Of a DNA stretch of 64,000 bases, positions 33,352 to 45,000 are shown piece after piece. The translations under genes were made by a program, and so were the position numbers. Position 1 is the stretch's first letter, and every line of letters starts with the position of its first letter. Under the pieces are notes generated by a model, which had not been told where the DNA came from, made no database searches, and was given only the letters and a program-made list of their open reading frames with translations. Origin of the DNA: Maylandia zebra (Eukaryota > Chordata > Actinopteri > Cichliformes > Cichlidae); assembly GCF_041146795.1 (NCBI RefSeq), contig NC_135174.1, positions 7,317,878 to 7,381,877 of the forward strand, given 5' to 3'.

Positions 33352-33690
33352 ATCTGTGTTTGGCCATCAACGCCACCATCACCCCTTCTCCCTTCACACT
33401 TACTTGTGTTGTTTCCCAGCGATGTCACAACACAGCGTTACCTGTGGTTAAATGGACCTTTCTACCAGCGGGCACGGATCAACCAGAAGACGAACTCCTC
33501 ATCGCCCGTGTCAATATGAGGAAGGAGCGTTTCTATGGCCAAAGATGAAGCTGACAGTGGTGAAACAGTGTCTGGAGCATTCAGGTGTGCGTCAGAGATA
33601 TCAGCAGTGATCTTACAGAAACAACTATCGCTGCTTCTCTACCTCGAAAGAGTTATAAAGTAATTTCCAAACAATTTGACATCCAGATCT
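33352..33690 (+). pseudogene. vstm4-like: vstm4-like gene, exon 2 (Ig V domain), broken
   Basis: After acceptor TTTCTACAG the frame reads LCLAINATITPSPFTLTCVV, SQRCHNTALPVVKWTF, ELLIARVNMRKERFYG, then QR and a TGA at 33,546. The B-strand cysteine (TLTC), the SQ-V-W-F pattern and the E-L-I-R-N-R-YG pattern match the V domain of VSTM4. About 45 bp downstream, in another frame, VWSIQVCVRDIS and KSYKVIS resemble its end with the second cysteine. The middle is therefore lost or shifted; no donor precedes the stop, so splicing cannot rescue it. Later transmembrane and cytoplasmic exons were not found. VSTM4 assignment rests on remembered patterns and is moderate. Confidence 0.55.
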
Positions 33691-34191
33691 ACAGCGACAG
33701 CATTTAAGACCGCTGCCTGTCTTCCCAGAGGTGGATGTCCTGAGAAATTCCCGAGATCAGGCGATACGATGCTCAGAGAAACGATGAAAAACCATATACA
33801 CTACAGGCCTCGGTTAGTGTTTTAAAAGTTAAACTTCATGACAGTGCAGTTCAGTTAAAAAGACTGAACAAGAATGTTTTGTTTGGAAGGATTTCCAGGA
33901 GAACGACTTTTCTCTGACATGGACGAATCATTCGTTTTGGTCATTTCATGGGACAGTATCAAAAATACTTAACAATAAACACTCTTAAATGCCAAACAGG
34001 CACATTTGGTTTGAATTCCACCATACAGGATTTGAGAAGATCCAGGGAGCCTTTAAATTTCATAAAGGTTGTGTTCGAGAAACATAAGAGTAGTCGATTT
34101 TTGATAAGCGGGTTTGTTTTTGAACTGTTCAGAGAATGTCACTGCTGCAACTGTGTCAAAGGCTCCAAAATAAAAGTTTAGATAAAAAAGA

Positions 34192-34197
34192 TTTATT
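34192..34197 (-). terminator. cox19: cox19 polyadenylation signal
   Basis: AATAAA on the minus strand, 195 bp after the cox19 stop codon; no closer canonical signal. Confidence 0.6.
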
Positions 34198-34391
34198 GAC
34201 AAGCAAAACAGCATCTCTATATATTACATAAAGTCATCTTATGTACAAAATTAATTTGTATTGACTGAAAACACACAGTCCTCGTGCTGGAGCTGCATGT
34301 TCAGAGTCTTTGCAGTCATCCTTGTCAGCTCACGGTCACAGCACTTTATTCTATGCTTCTGCACTTTGGAAACAGCAGATGTGGAGTCAAA

Positions 34392-35965
34392 TCAGGATTT
34401 GTTGTCTTTGCCTGCTTGGCTGGGGGGAGGATCCATCAGGTCCTTAAATCCCAGTTTCTCCAGAGGCTCCTTGGTCATCAGCTGACTGAAAACAAAAAAT
34501 AAAACCAAGACGATTATACACGTTACCTTTGTCGATTCACTAGGTAACATTTTCATTGGCTTTCTTACTGGTCCATTCGGCACTCCAGGTAGTCTTTGGA
34601 CTGCAGTCGGCACATGGAGTTGTCATAGTTGTTCTCTCTGAGACATTTCATGAACTTTTCTTTGAAGGCTTTGCACTCTCCTGGAAAAACAAAAGGACAA
34701 GATCAGGAATTGTGCATTTGTATGGTCATCTGTAACCCCCAGTAATAAAACTGTTTCTTCCGAGCCACACAACGCTAGTGCTTAAGGGGCACATTAAAGA
34801 ATCAGGAGCCCACAGGTTGTCATCAACTTTCAGCCCCGATAAGGTGGCCCATCACGATCATCAGTCAGGATTTACAGAAGAAGCTGACATCCAGCACAAG
34901 TTATCGAGAACAATGGCCAACAACATAATGCACATATTTGATTTTTAATTGCCATTAAAAGTCTTTGAAAGTTATGACACGCTAATGAGGGTTCTTCTGT
35001 AGATCATACACGCAGAAAAAAAAAATCATGTTAATAAAAACAGAATCAGTGAAGTTTGTATGAAACACAACATTTGTGCTACTGCCAAAACTTTCTGTCC
35101 ATGACTGTGTATCATGATACTTTTCTAGCTTTTTAAGTGAAGGGCTGCTGCCAACATATTGCTTGAAGGTTCTGTGCAGTTTATATAGAGCAGGACAGAC
35201 ATTTGTGTTTTCAAATGAAAGGGAAAAAAATCAAACAGCAGGTGAGGCGTTGTCCTACAAAGTTTCCTGTTGTTTGTGAGCGAGTTGTTTTACATACACT
35301 CATCATGCGCATGAATGGTCATTTTGAGCTTTTATAATTTCTTTAAAGTGCAACCAAGGTGCAACTTGCTAACGAACATTTAACCAAATAGTGCGGGTGT
35401 ACATATATGAGCCTGTGTTGATTAAAGAAAATAATTTCAAACTTGTGCACCCAATTATAGTTTTGAAAACCATGAAAGATGTGTGGTGGTCAATCTTCAT
35501 TTTCATTAAATGTCTCTTATTTTAATAAAGCAAACTGATCAGAAGTTTAATGTAGTTAAGAACATTTATAACTGGTATAAATATAACGCAGAGCAGCACA
35601 TCATACATGTTTGTGTAAACGCTATTTTCATTACAGTCTGTCCTTCAGACCTTCTGTCCTAATAGCAATAGCATCAAGCATCGCTGTAAACGTCCATGTA
35701 CCAATCCTGCTAAAAGGCAGCTGGCTTAGACAAAGGTCTATGAGTGTATTGCACTTATTTAAAACATTTCTAAATATTTATAGCATACACTGTCACAGTT
35801 ATTATTAATTCTGTCGCTGTTGTGTCTGCGGTGAGGGGAACGAGAGTTATTTAACGGGGCAGACAGGCTCAGCTGGAGCTTACCGAAATGGTCCAGAGGG
35901 AACGAGCCTTTGTCCGGAGGCCGAGGTTTAAAAGTCTTCGACCCGAAATTCATAGCGGTAGACAT
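34392..35965 (-). CDS. cox19: Cytochrome c oxidase assembly protein COX19, 3 exons
   Basis: Exons on the minus strand: 35,965-35,884, 34,680-34,569, 34,485-34,392, totalling 288 nt (95 codons plus stop), all with GT-AG borders and matching phases. The protein starts [20 protein letters not shown], continues FPLDHFGECKAF, and ends QAGKDNKS. Two CX9C motifs are exact: [11 protein letters not shown] and [11 protein letters not shown], the paired helices of a CHCH protein oxidised by Mia40 in the mitochondrial intermembrane space. COX19 works with COX11/COX17 in copper delivery during cytochrome oxidase assembly. The LEKLGF motif after the CHCH fold is also conserved. Length agrees with vertebrate COX19 (about 90 residues). 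The gene neighbours adap1 here as in human. Confidence 0.96.
34681..35883 (-). other. cox19 intron 1, no feature seen
   Basis: Donor GTAAGC and acceptor TTTTCCAG on the minus strand bound 1.2 kb of A/T-rich sequence without recognisable genes or repeats. Confidence 0.6.
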
Positions 35966-36147
35966 TTTCTCTCAGTTCACAGAGGGCCGTCTCAAAATGT
36001 TTTGACATAAACAACAGCCTCTCCGTTTGACCCTGCTGTCGCGCAAGTATGACGTTTTATTTTGAGGGCTCGGCAGACAGACATTAGTAATCGATTGATG
36101 CTATCGTAAACTGTCCGCACTTTCGTGAAAGAATAAGAGCTGATATT

Positions 36148-36173
36148 AATTAAACCCATATATGGGTTTAATT
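36148..36173. promoter_or_regulatory. 26-bp perfect palindrome with CArG box upstream of cox19
   Basis: Each half is 13 bp (AATTAAACCCATA and its complement) with no spacer. The centre, 36,156-36,165, is CCATATATGG, an exact CC(A/T)6GG serum response factor site. It lies 183 bp upstream of the cox19 ATG, in the region expected to hold its promoter. Function is inferred. Confidence 0.5.
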
Positions 36174-36599
36174 TTGGTCTTAATAAATGTGTAGCTTATT
36201 TTTTTCCGTGGCATTAACAACCAGTCTGCTAAAAATGACCATGTAATGCACAATAGCAAACGGATACTATAGGACTACAGGGGGAAAGCACAGTGATCAG
36301 AATTTCCCCTCATTACAAACAAATGACTTTGGATACTTTGCAAAATAAAGTTCTCATGAAAACTAAAAAACAGTTTCATAATTCAAAATAATATAACGGA
36401 CTAAAAAAGAAACTCTAACTGTACACTGAATCTGATAGAACCGATTCATACTGTTCTCTTAGATACTGTAAGAAATTGAAAATCATAACTGCTGGTTGAA
36501 AATATTATTTAAAAATGATTTGATGCAACAACAAAAACGATTGCCTCAGGCAGCTGCCGACAGACGGTGATGAGGAACAGGAAGAGAAACTGTCACGGA

Positions 36600-37150
36600 C
36601 GACCAAGCCCCTACATGGGATGACAGACAGAGGAACTGACTGACATTAGGAAATCCTACTGGTTAGAAGCCGACAGCGCAGAGGCTCCGATGATGGCAAC
36701 ACAAACACAGGCCCCAAGTGCCAGATCCATAGAAGTAAGCGTTTACCACAACCAACAGGACCCAAGCTGCAGACTGTGCAAGGCTGCCCCAGAGACTATC
36801 CAACACATGGCAGGCAACAGGATGTAAGATGCAAGCTGGGTCTGTGTGCAAGAACATCTGTGCTGCATATACCCTAAAAGTCCCCAAGTCCTGCTGGGAG
36901 ACACCAACAAAGGTGGTTAAGAGAAACAGGCCAAATGCGCTGTGGTGTGAGTTGTGTTAAATGTGGTAATCGCAGCAGACAGCAACATCAGGAAGAAGGA
37001 GCAGGAGAAAATAGTAAATTACCAGCGGCTGAAGGAACATCTGGAACAGATGTGGAAGTCCAAAGCGATCCCAGTGGTAATCAGGGGTCTCCATCCAGGA
37101 GAGTGCAACCTCGGAAACAACCTGCAACCTTCCCTCAGATGGAAGATATA
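36600..37150 (+). mobile_element. R2/R4-type LINE 3' fragment (restriction-like endonuclease end), copy 1
   Basis: The plus strand shows a zinc-knuckle piece (RSIEVSVYHNQQDPSCRLCK, then ETIQH) and, about 160 bp later in another frame, VVIAADSNIRKKEQEKIVNY and WKSKAIPVVIRGLHPGE. These are the C-terminal knuckle and endonuclease region of fish LINEs with a restriction-like endonuclease. Stops, frameshifts and internal loss make it dead. It lies between cox19 and adap1. Confidence 0.65.
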
Positions 37151-37439
37151 TGTTAATATGTATTTATTAATAGTAGGCACACTTATTCACCTCTCCGTTT
37201 CTGCGTGTGCATTCAGAGCACGTTCATGTTATCAGTTTCATTTAAATGACATTTTTGCACGAGCGCAGGATCCGACTCCACTGGATTCTTTAAACGTGCA
37301 GCTTCACCTAGCTCACCGCTGGATGTCTCACTTTTCTAAGATATAAGGCTGAAGGGAAAGCAGGCAGACAGAGAGGAGGGGAGGAGGCGGCGATGGTAAC
37401 GTGTGGGCTTGATTATTATGCAGCCAAAGAGCCTGGGTA

Positions 37440-37830
37440 ATAGAGCTATCAGTGAGAGGCAGAAAGAGCTCTCGGCGCGGATCGCTCAGTTTCCTTTTCT
37501 CTCTCTGCTCTCTTATCCTCGGGCACAGCTCGGATCGGAGGTGGCAGGTGACCAGTCTGTCTGTCTGCTGGACCCCAGCGGCGGATGTTCTTGGGCACCT
37601 TCTTCCCACCGCGGTGAGGCTGGACGGATAAACTCACCATGGCGCTGGAAGCGGAGGGGAACAAGCTGCAGCTGCAGGACGTGCTGGCGAGACCGGGCAA
37701 CGACAAGTGCGCGGACTGCGGCAATCCAGGTAAGGCAAACCTTCCCCCCTCCACCCCGTCCACCAGCCCCGTTACTGAAAACCCGGCGCCCGGTGGAGTC
37801 AGCGCATCCAGCTGCCGGTGCGCGTGTGCC
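37440..37830. promoter_or_regulatory. CpG-rich region around adap1 exon 1
   Basis: CpG dinucleotides and G+C are clearly denser here than in the A/T-rich surroundings (for example CTCGGCGCGGATCGCTC and GCGGACTGCGG), spanning the presumed 5' UTR and first coding exon. This suggests a CpG-island promoter for adap1; extent judged by eye. Confidence 0.45.
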
Positions 37831-38906
37831 TTTCGAGCCGCTGTACACCAGCAGGGGGTACATGAGCCAACTGGCACTTCAGAACCGCACAAGTCTGAGC
37901 GAGTCTGATGACAAAGGCCCGCAGATACCCGAGGACAAAGTAGACCAAAGTAGGCCTGACAGTGGACTCTGGACTTATAAGTCTGAGCCATAAACCAATT
38001 AAACTGTGTGAAGACATGCCAATTCTGCTCCTCACTCCGTGTGTGTGTGTGTGGTTTTGTGTTATTACAGTCTACACTGTCAGCAACCTCCATAAAGCTC
38101 AGTTATTACTTGTGTGTGAGTGGTTTTGCTTTACATGTTCCTGACTGTGTGTCCACCCTATTCCTGTGCAGCTATTTATGTTCATTTTTCACTGTCTTCA
38201 TCCCCCCCCCCCCCCCCCCCCCCCCACCCAGATCCTCTCTTCATCATCCTTTCAGTACACCCCTCCTTCCTCGTTGCTCAAATGGCAGTAAACCAGTGAG
38301 TGGCCAGTCAAGGCTCCAGTACGGGCCGAATGCCCAGTGCTTGGAGCCGAGCCTGCCCGGGACGCCTGTTCCTTGGCCCCGGTTACGGCTCCTCTGAGGA
38401 CTGGCTGTAGCAGAGCAGCATTGGGTTTTTTTTTTACATTTTATTTATTTATTTATTTATTTGAGCCAAAGGCACTTTTGCAAAACAAGATAGCTTTGTC
38501 TGAGGGGTACACACTTAAAGAGGGATTTCATTGTGATTGTAGCAAGGTGGAAAGGTTGTTATTTTTTGTGGTTGATGCAGCTTTTAATTAGCAGAAGCAT
38601 TTTTCTTTTATTTTCCTTTTTTTTATTATCAGCAACCTACATAACAACAGTTCAGCCTTTTGTCAGTTTATAACAGCTTTTACACAATGGTTAAAGTGAG
38701 ATTTGGCAGGGCGGGGGGAACACTGAAATCCGGTGTAGTGGTGCAGCAGGGAACAACGACTCACCTCAAAATAACTCAGAGATTGATTTGTACCGTTAGC
38801 TCCAGTGGGCTTGTGTCTTAGCAGACAGCTTGACTCCAACACCATGACTACTTAATATTATCTCTATGTGTGTATGGATACCTCAGACTGCCCTCCACCT
38901 GGCCAA

Positions 38907-39002
<96 letters not shown>

Positions 39003-42000
39003 CATCTATCCATCTATCCAATTCACGGTTGCAAAGGGGCTGGAGTCTATCCTAGCGACCACAGGAGGAGAGGCAGGGTACACCCAGGTTGCCAGCCTGA
39101 CACAGGCCTAACACAGAGAGACAGACAATACATTCACACTCACATTCACACATCTCTGTAATTTAGAATCACCAATTAACCCAACCTTGAGTCCAAACCC
39201 ATGACTTGATATAATATAAGTTTGCACATGGATACCTCAACCAACCCTCCACCAGCCCAAATAAAGTCAATTAAAATTAGCCACAGTGTTGCAGAGCCAC
39301 ATCCACAAGAAGAGGTTTTGGTACATATCCGCTGAAAGTGTGAAATTATCACTTGAAATTAAGTTTATGGTAGTTAGCAAGGCATCACTGTTATTTTCGT
39401 TATACTTTTCGTCAATGACCCTAGTTTTTTAACCTTAATTAGAGTTATAAAAATTGATTAGTATGAACAATAGGCTCAGTAGATATCTTACTAAGTAGTT
39501 TACAAATGAGTCCCATTGGTGTGCTGGGTTTAGTGGAAAATTGTGGATATTTGTGGCATTCAGAAGATGCATCCTAGCTGACCCCTGTGAGACCCCAGCC
39601 ATACGTGAATGCTATTAAAACATATGGGATGGTTGTTCAGTAGAATACAGTAGAAAAGAGAGTAGAATACTGATGGGCAGTAGTCATTAGCTTCATTGTT
39701 AATTAGTAAATGTTAGCATACTTGAGGAAAGAAAGCACTTTATAAGTGTTACTTATGCTGGAAGCCAATTCTCCAAGCTGAAATTAAAATGAAACCTGAT
39801 CTGTTATGTGTCTAAAAGACATCCTTGTCAAGTATGCTGTCTTCTTTAAGATGATGAACATGGTAAAGGTTATAGACGGTTAGCATTAGCATTGTTTCTG
39901 TGAGCGTGTGGCTGTGCTAGCATAAGCATTTATTTGCAAACCTGTACAGACTCACAGGCCAGCTAGCATGACTACAAGCTGTTTGGGGAAAGCTGGCACA
40001 ATGATTTACACTGATCAAGCGTTATTTGTCTCTTGGGATGTCGTTTTTGATGATTTGTTCACTGTTCTGCAACAGTTCACTATGCCTCAGGGAAAGATTG
40101 GCATTGAATGTTCCCGAGCTAAAACTGTTAAGCAGTTTTCCCTGGCAAGTACACCACTTTCACCTTTGCAATGATTGCACAATAGAATCTCGCCTCTGAA
40201 GAGCAGTTGATGTTCTGTTCTGTGTGGCAGTGCCAATTGTATCCAGGATGTAATACAACAGCTTAGGGGAAGGAGCTGGAAAATCTGATCCGCCAAGTCG
40301 TATACACTCGCTTTCCTCGAGGTGATGAAATTTCCTTCAGCATGCGTGCTATAGTTTAGTTGAATCCAACTGCTTTGTTTCCTAATTACTGTGCTTCTTT
40401 CATAAAATTTCACAAGAGTACAAGCAGCACAGATGAAACCCCCACCAGTACCACTTCCCCTGTTGGCAGGAACCAGGAATCCCCAGGCTAATAATTCACA
40501 TCTCATCAAGATATGAATTTTTGATGCTGGTTTTGGTGGTTCAATTATGAGATGGTTTCAATATAGAGAAAAACAGACAAATCCGCTCAATAGACAAAAG
40601 AGAAAGGGAAAAAACAACATTGTGGCTGTTAAGTAGAATATAACAGATACCGTACAAAGAGGTAAGTACAAAATGGGAAATCGTTTTTTCATATTTAGTG
40701 AAGCAAACATTTGATTTTCCTTAAACGAGTGCCATCTATCCTTGTTCTGCTTATCCAGTTCTGGCTTGTGGGAGAACTGGATCCCAGGTATCGAAGGGCG
40801 AGAGGTGGGGTACACCCTGCACTCGTATATCCAATCTAAAACCTGGAAAGAATCCACACAAGCATGGTGAGAACAAGCTTGTTCGTTCAGGCCACAGGCT
40901 GATTTCGAACCCAGTAACCTTCTCCCTGTACTCAGAATTTTCTTACTCATTTTACACATCAGTCACTGACTAAGAAACAGAGCAACATTGCACACTTCCC
41001 AGGTAGAAACTTGTCATCGACAAGGTGGATCTGCCCTAAAGCAGCGGTGCCCAAACCCGGGCCACAGACCAGTACCAGTCTGTGAGTCATTTGGTACCAG
41101 GCCGCGAGAGTTGATGCTCGGGTGTGAAATCTATGGTTTTCTGGGTTTTCTATTTTTTTTAATCATTTTTATTGTTAACTCGGTTTCCCTGGGTCTTTTC
41201 CCATGTGTTATGAATCTTTTTTTTTTTTTTTTTTAAATTTTTGTTGTATTTATCTGCAACACCTTAAAGGCCGGGCCGTGAAAATATTGTCGGACATAAA
41301 CCGGTCCATGGTGCAAAAAAGGTTGGGGGCCGCTGCCCTAAAGGATGCTCTACTTTATCCCCCTCTTTTGCTTTAATAGGGCCACAGTTTACAAAATGAA
41401 CAACATGCTGTGTTCAGTGAGAAATGAAACTAGCGATTGAGGCCATAAACTCATCAGAAGACTGTTTGGTCATTTCATAGATTGAGGGAGCATAAGGGTC
41501 ATTTTTCACAGGCCTATATAAAAAATGCACTTATTTTATCTCCCAGGAGATGCCGGCAGCATGTCCCTCAATTAATCTTGTATAATGGCCATTCCCAGAT
41601 GTTGCAGTTCACACAGTTCTTCTCCTAGTTGACTTAGTGGGAGTACAGACATTTAAATTTGTTTGAAATCTGATTGCATTAATCACAGTGGTGCATTTGT
41701 TAAAGAGTCTGTATGCATAAATTTAAGACCAGACCAGAAACCAAGACAAGCGACTGTTAAGTGGGTGTGAGGGCTTTCAGCTAGTTTACAAGTAAACATT
41801 TACACTCTGAAAAGGTCTTCTCCAGAAATATATCGCTTTCTGCAATGACTCACACGATAATTCAAATGGGATTAGGAAATAAGAAAAGCATGCATTGTGC
41901 TAGACAAAATTATTTTGGAGTCTAGTCCACTCGCCGTCGTGTGGTTGTCTGGCTCTCGCCTTTTCTCGATTTCACACCTACAGCTAATTTAGAATCACAA

Positions 42001-45000
42001 ATTAACCTTAAGCAGATCTTCGGTGTGTGGGAGGAAACCCGTGCAGAAGCACTCCAAACAGAAAGATCTTTCTTGGTGAAGAATGAAATATGTCAGAAAA
42101 AAGACAGTTTCTAGCTTTACTTTGCTATAAAGGTGACAGGTTAGCCTGCTTTTCCTGAAAGATGAGGTCCTCTATTTTCCCTGCTACGCGACATCGCATG
42201 AAATCCTTCTATTGTTCGTGAATTTGCAGACTTACAAAGTAAAACACATCGCAGCATCAGCAGTGACCTGCCTGTCCTTCCTCACCCGTGTCTTATCGTC
42301 CCATCTCAGATACAGCATTCATTAAGCAGGCAGAAAGCTTGCTGGAATTGGGCTGAAAACACGCATGGCTTGTGGATGTTTTTGTAATGCTTAGTCATTC
42401 TTACTTTGCCCTTCCTTACCTTTGCGTTTCTTCCCCTATCTTCACTCTGCTGGTGCGCTTTGATGAGACCGCTGAGAGGCTGAGCTGGGCGCTTGTACTG
42501 CGGGGTTTCTCTGTAGCTCAGCAGCACTGTGGTTCTGCCCTCTGCTGAGGACACACAAATGATTTTTTGCCTCCAGAGAGAAGCCTCAGCAATCTTTTTA
42601 GGTGTGCAGAAGGTGTTTATAGAACAGCAAATCAGCAGGTCCAAGATGAGATATAACGAGGTTTAGGTTCCTTTTGCAGTACCACTCATTGCTTTCTGGG
42701 GGTTTTTTAGGTTTGAAACGTCTGAAAGCGGCCGGCCTGGGTTCAAGTCCGAGTCAGAAATAAATAATAAATAATCAGAATACAAGTTGACACTCATCTA
42801 AGTCGAGTTTGCTATTGCAAACAGACTCACTGTAGACGGTTTGCTTTCAGCATAGACAAACAAACATAGATTGATCGTAACGTGTTGACCATCAGCACCA
42901 CCACTCACAGTTGGTTGACGAATGCAAAAAAATGTGATGAAATGGGCAACCATCAATTTTTTTAAGTCACAAGGAGGTTACGGTCCCTATTTTACACCAG
43001 TCAGTAATACAGTTTAGGATCACATGGACTTTAATTTTAAGGTGTTTTGAGCATTTTTTTATGATCTGACATTGGACGAAATCCTGAACAAATGTTTTTA
43101 CGTCATCCTTTGCAGTCTGCTTTCTCAAGAGCAGCAGGAGGTTCTCCACTTCTAATGTACTCTCGCTACATGAAATTGTTTGATTTCAGCAAAGGTTGTC
43201 ATTCGGTTAGAGTGTGCAGTAGGCTGGATGCATGAAGAGCACTTGCTTCAGGGTAATTCTCAGTTACCTGCTCTATTCACAGTTTGCTCAATAATACATT
43301 CTAACTTAGCTCTAAGCAGCAGGAAGGTTAAAGACTGTTACATCTCCATTCCAGCTCAAGTTCTGTGTTCTTGCTTACAGTTCTGCTGGGTAATACTGAC
43401 AAAAAGCCTGAGAGAATATTTACAAAGTTCTCTTAACCATCTGTGCCAAGTATGGCCTGGAAGCCCCGAGGTCAAAATGGGAGACGTCCCCTAGGGTGGT
43501 CAAGAATAACCGAGCTAAGATCTTGTGGGACTTCCAGATAAAGTGGTGGTGGCTAACCAACCGGACATAGTTGTCGTAGACAAACAGAAGAAGACGACCG
43601 TAGTGATAGATGTAGTGATACCGAATGATGGCAACTTCAGGAAGAAGGAACATGAGAAGCTGGAGGAGTACTAAGGGCTGGGAGAAAAGCTTGAGAAGAT
43701 GTGGAGGGTGAAGGTAACAGTGGTCCCAGTGGTAATCGGAGCACTCGGTGCAGTGACCTCCAAGCTAGGCGAGTGGCTCCGGCAGATCCCGGGAACAACA
43801 TCGGAGATTTCTGTCTAGAAGAGCACAGTCCTAGGAACAGCTAAGATACTGCGCAGGACCCTCAAGCTCCTGGCCTCTGGTAGAGGACCCGAGCTTAATG
43901 GATAAAGACCGCCCACAGGGGCGAGAGGGGAATTTTTTAGATATATAAAATTGTATAATGCTTGACTTGTGTATATATAAGTCAAGCATCTGTTTAGCAA
44001 CATGAAGCTCACTGTAAATATAGAATATAAACTTCTTTAATGTGGAATCAGGCACTAATGATAAAATGTATCAGTATCTTTAGACCTTTCTGTTTCTTAG
44101 ACTATGGTCTGTTTGCCTTGCTGTAGGCTCGATTTAGTAAAGTTACAGTCTTTTTCTGTCATCCAGCAGGCAACCGACTGAAATAATACAGCATTCTAAT
44201 AAATATGGCAGCACAAAGCCTTGATACATAATAAGAAGCAGTTTAAAATCAGTACAAAAATAGATGAGTAGATTGTTCTGGATTCTTCTGGAAATGAAAT
44301 ACACCTTTTTGAAATTGTCTGAACTGGTCTTTCTGGTGTTTAACATTAAGGTGTTATTGATTAGATCACCAAAGGAGAGCATGTTGAAAATGAACAAAAC
44401 AGTGGGTGGTATATGAAATCAAACAGAGCATTTGATTCAAGGAAGTTGAGGTCAACCCACACTCTTAATTTTCCAAGACTCTAGTGACCTCATAACAACA
44501 AGCCCACGTAACACACACACACACACAAAAACATATACACATACAACTGCTTAGTGTACTTTTTTCAGACGTTTCATTGTCAAGGATTTCACCAAGTCTC
44601 CTTTTTAGGGAGTTTCAGGGAGACAGAACGCTAATTCCTCTTTATTGGAACTACACACCAGCCTTTAGGGATTCAGGACAAAAAAATTCCTTGAAGTATT
44701 TTATGTTCTAGAAAGCTGTTTGACCCAATGATTATGAGGTAACTGTAGAAATATTGTATTAACATGACAAAGTAACCTTTCAGGAAGGTGTGCTTGCATG
44801 AATTAGCCAACAAAGCTCAGCAGGATTGTTCTGAAACAAATATTTTGCTATTTATTTATTAGCTATACATTTAGCTATTCTACTAAATATAGGGGTTGAC
44901 ATAGTGACATCATCATTATCAAAATACTGAGCCACTTGTGTAAAGTGGCTCAGTATTAAACCCATGCTCCTTTTAAGCTATGATTTTGTATACTTGGGCC

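Noticed and set aside
37449..38093. 214-codon minus-strand frame over adap1 exon 1
   Set aside because: Explained by high G+C and lack of stops around a CpG-rich first exon; antisense of adap1.
38866..39161. Frames rich in YLSI
   Set aside because: Translated ATCT microsatellite.
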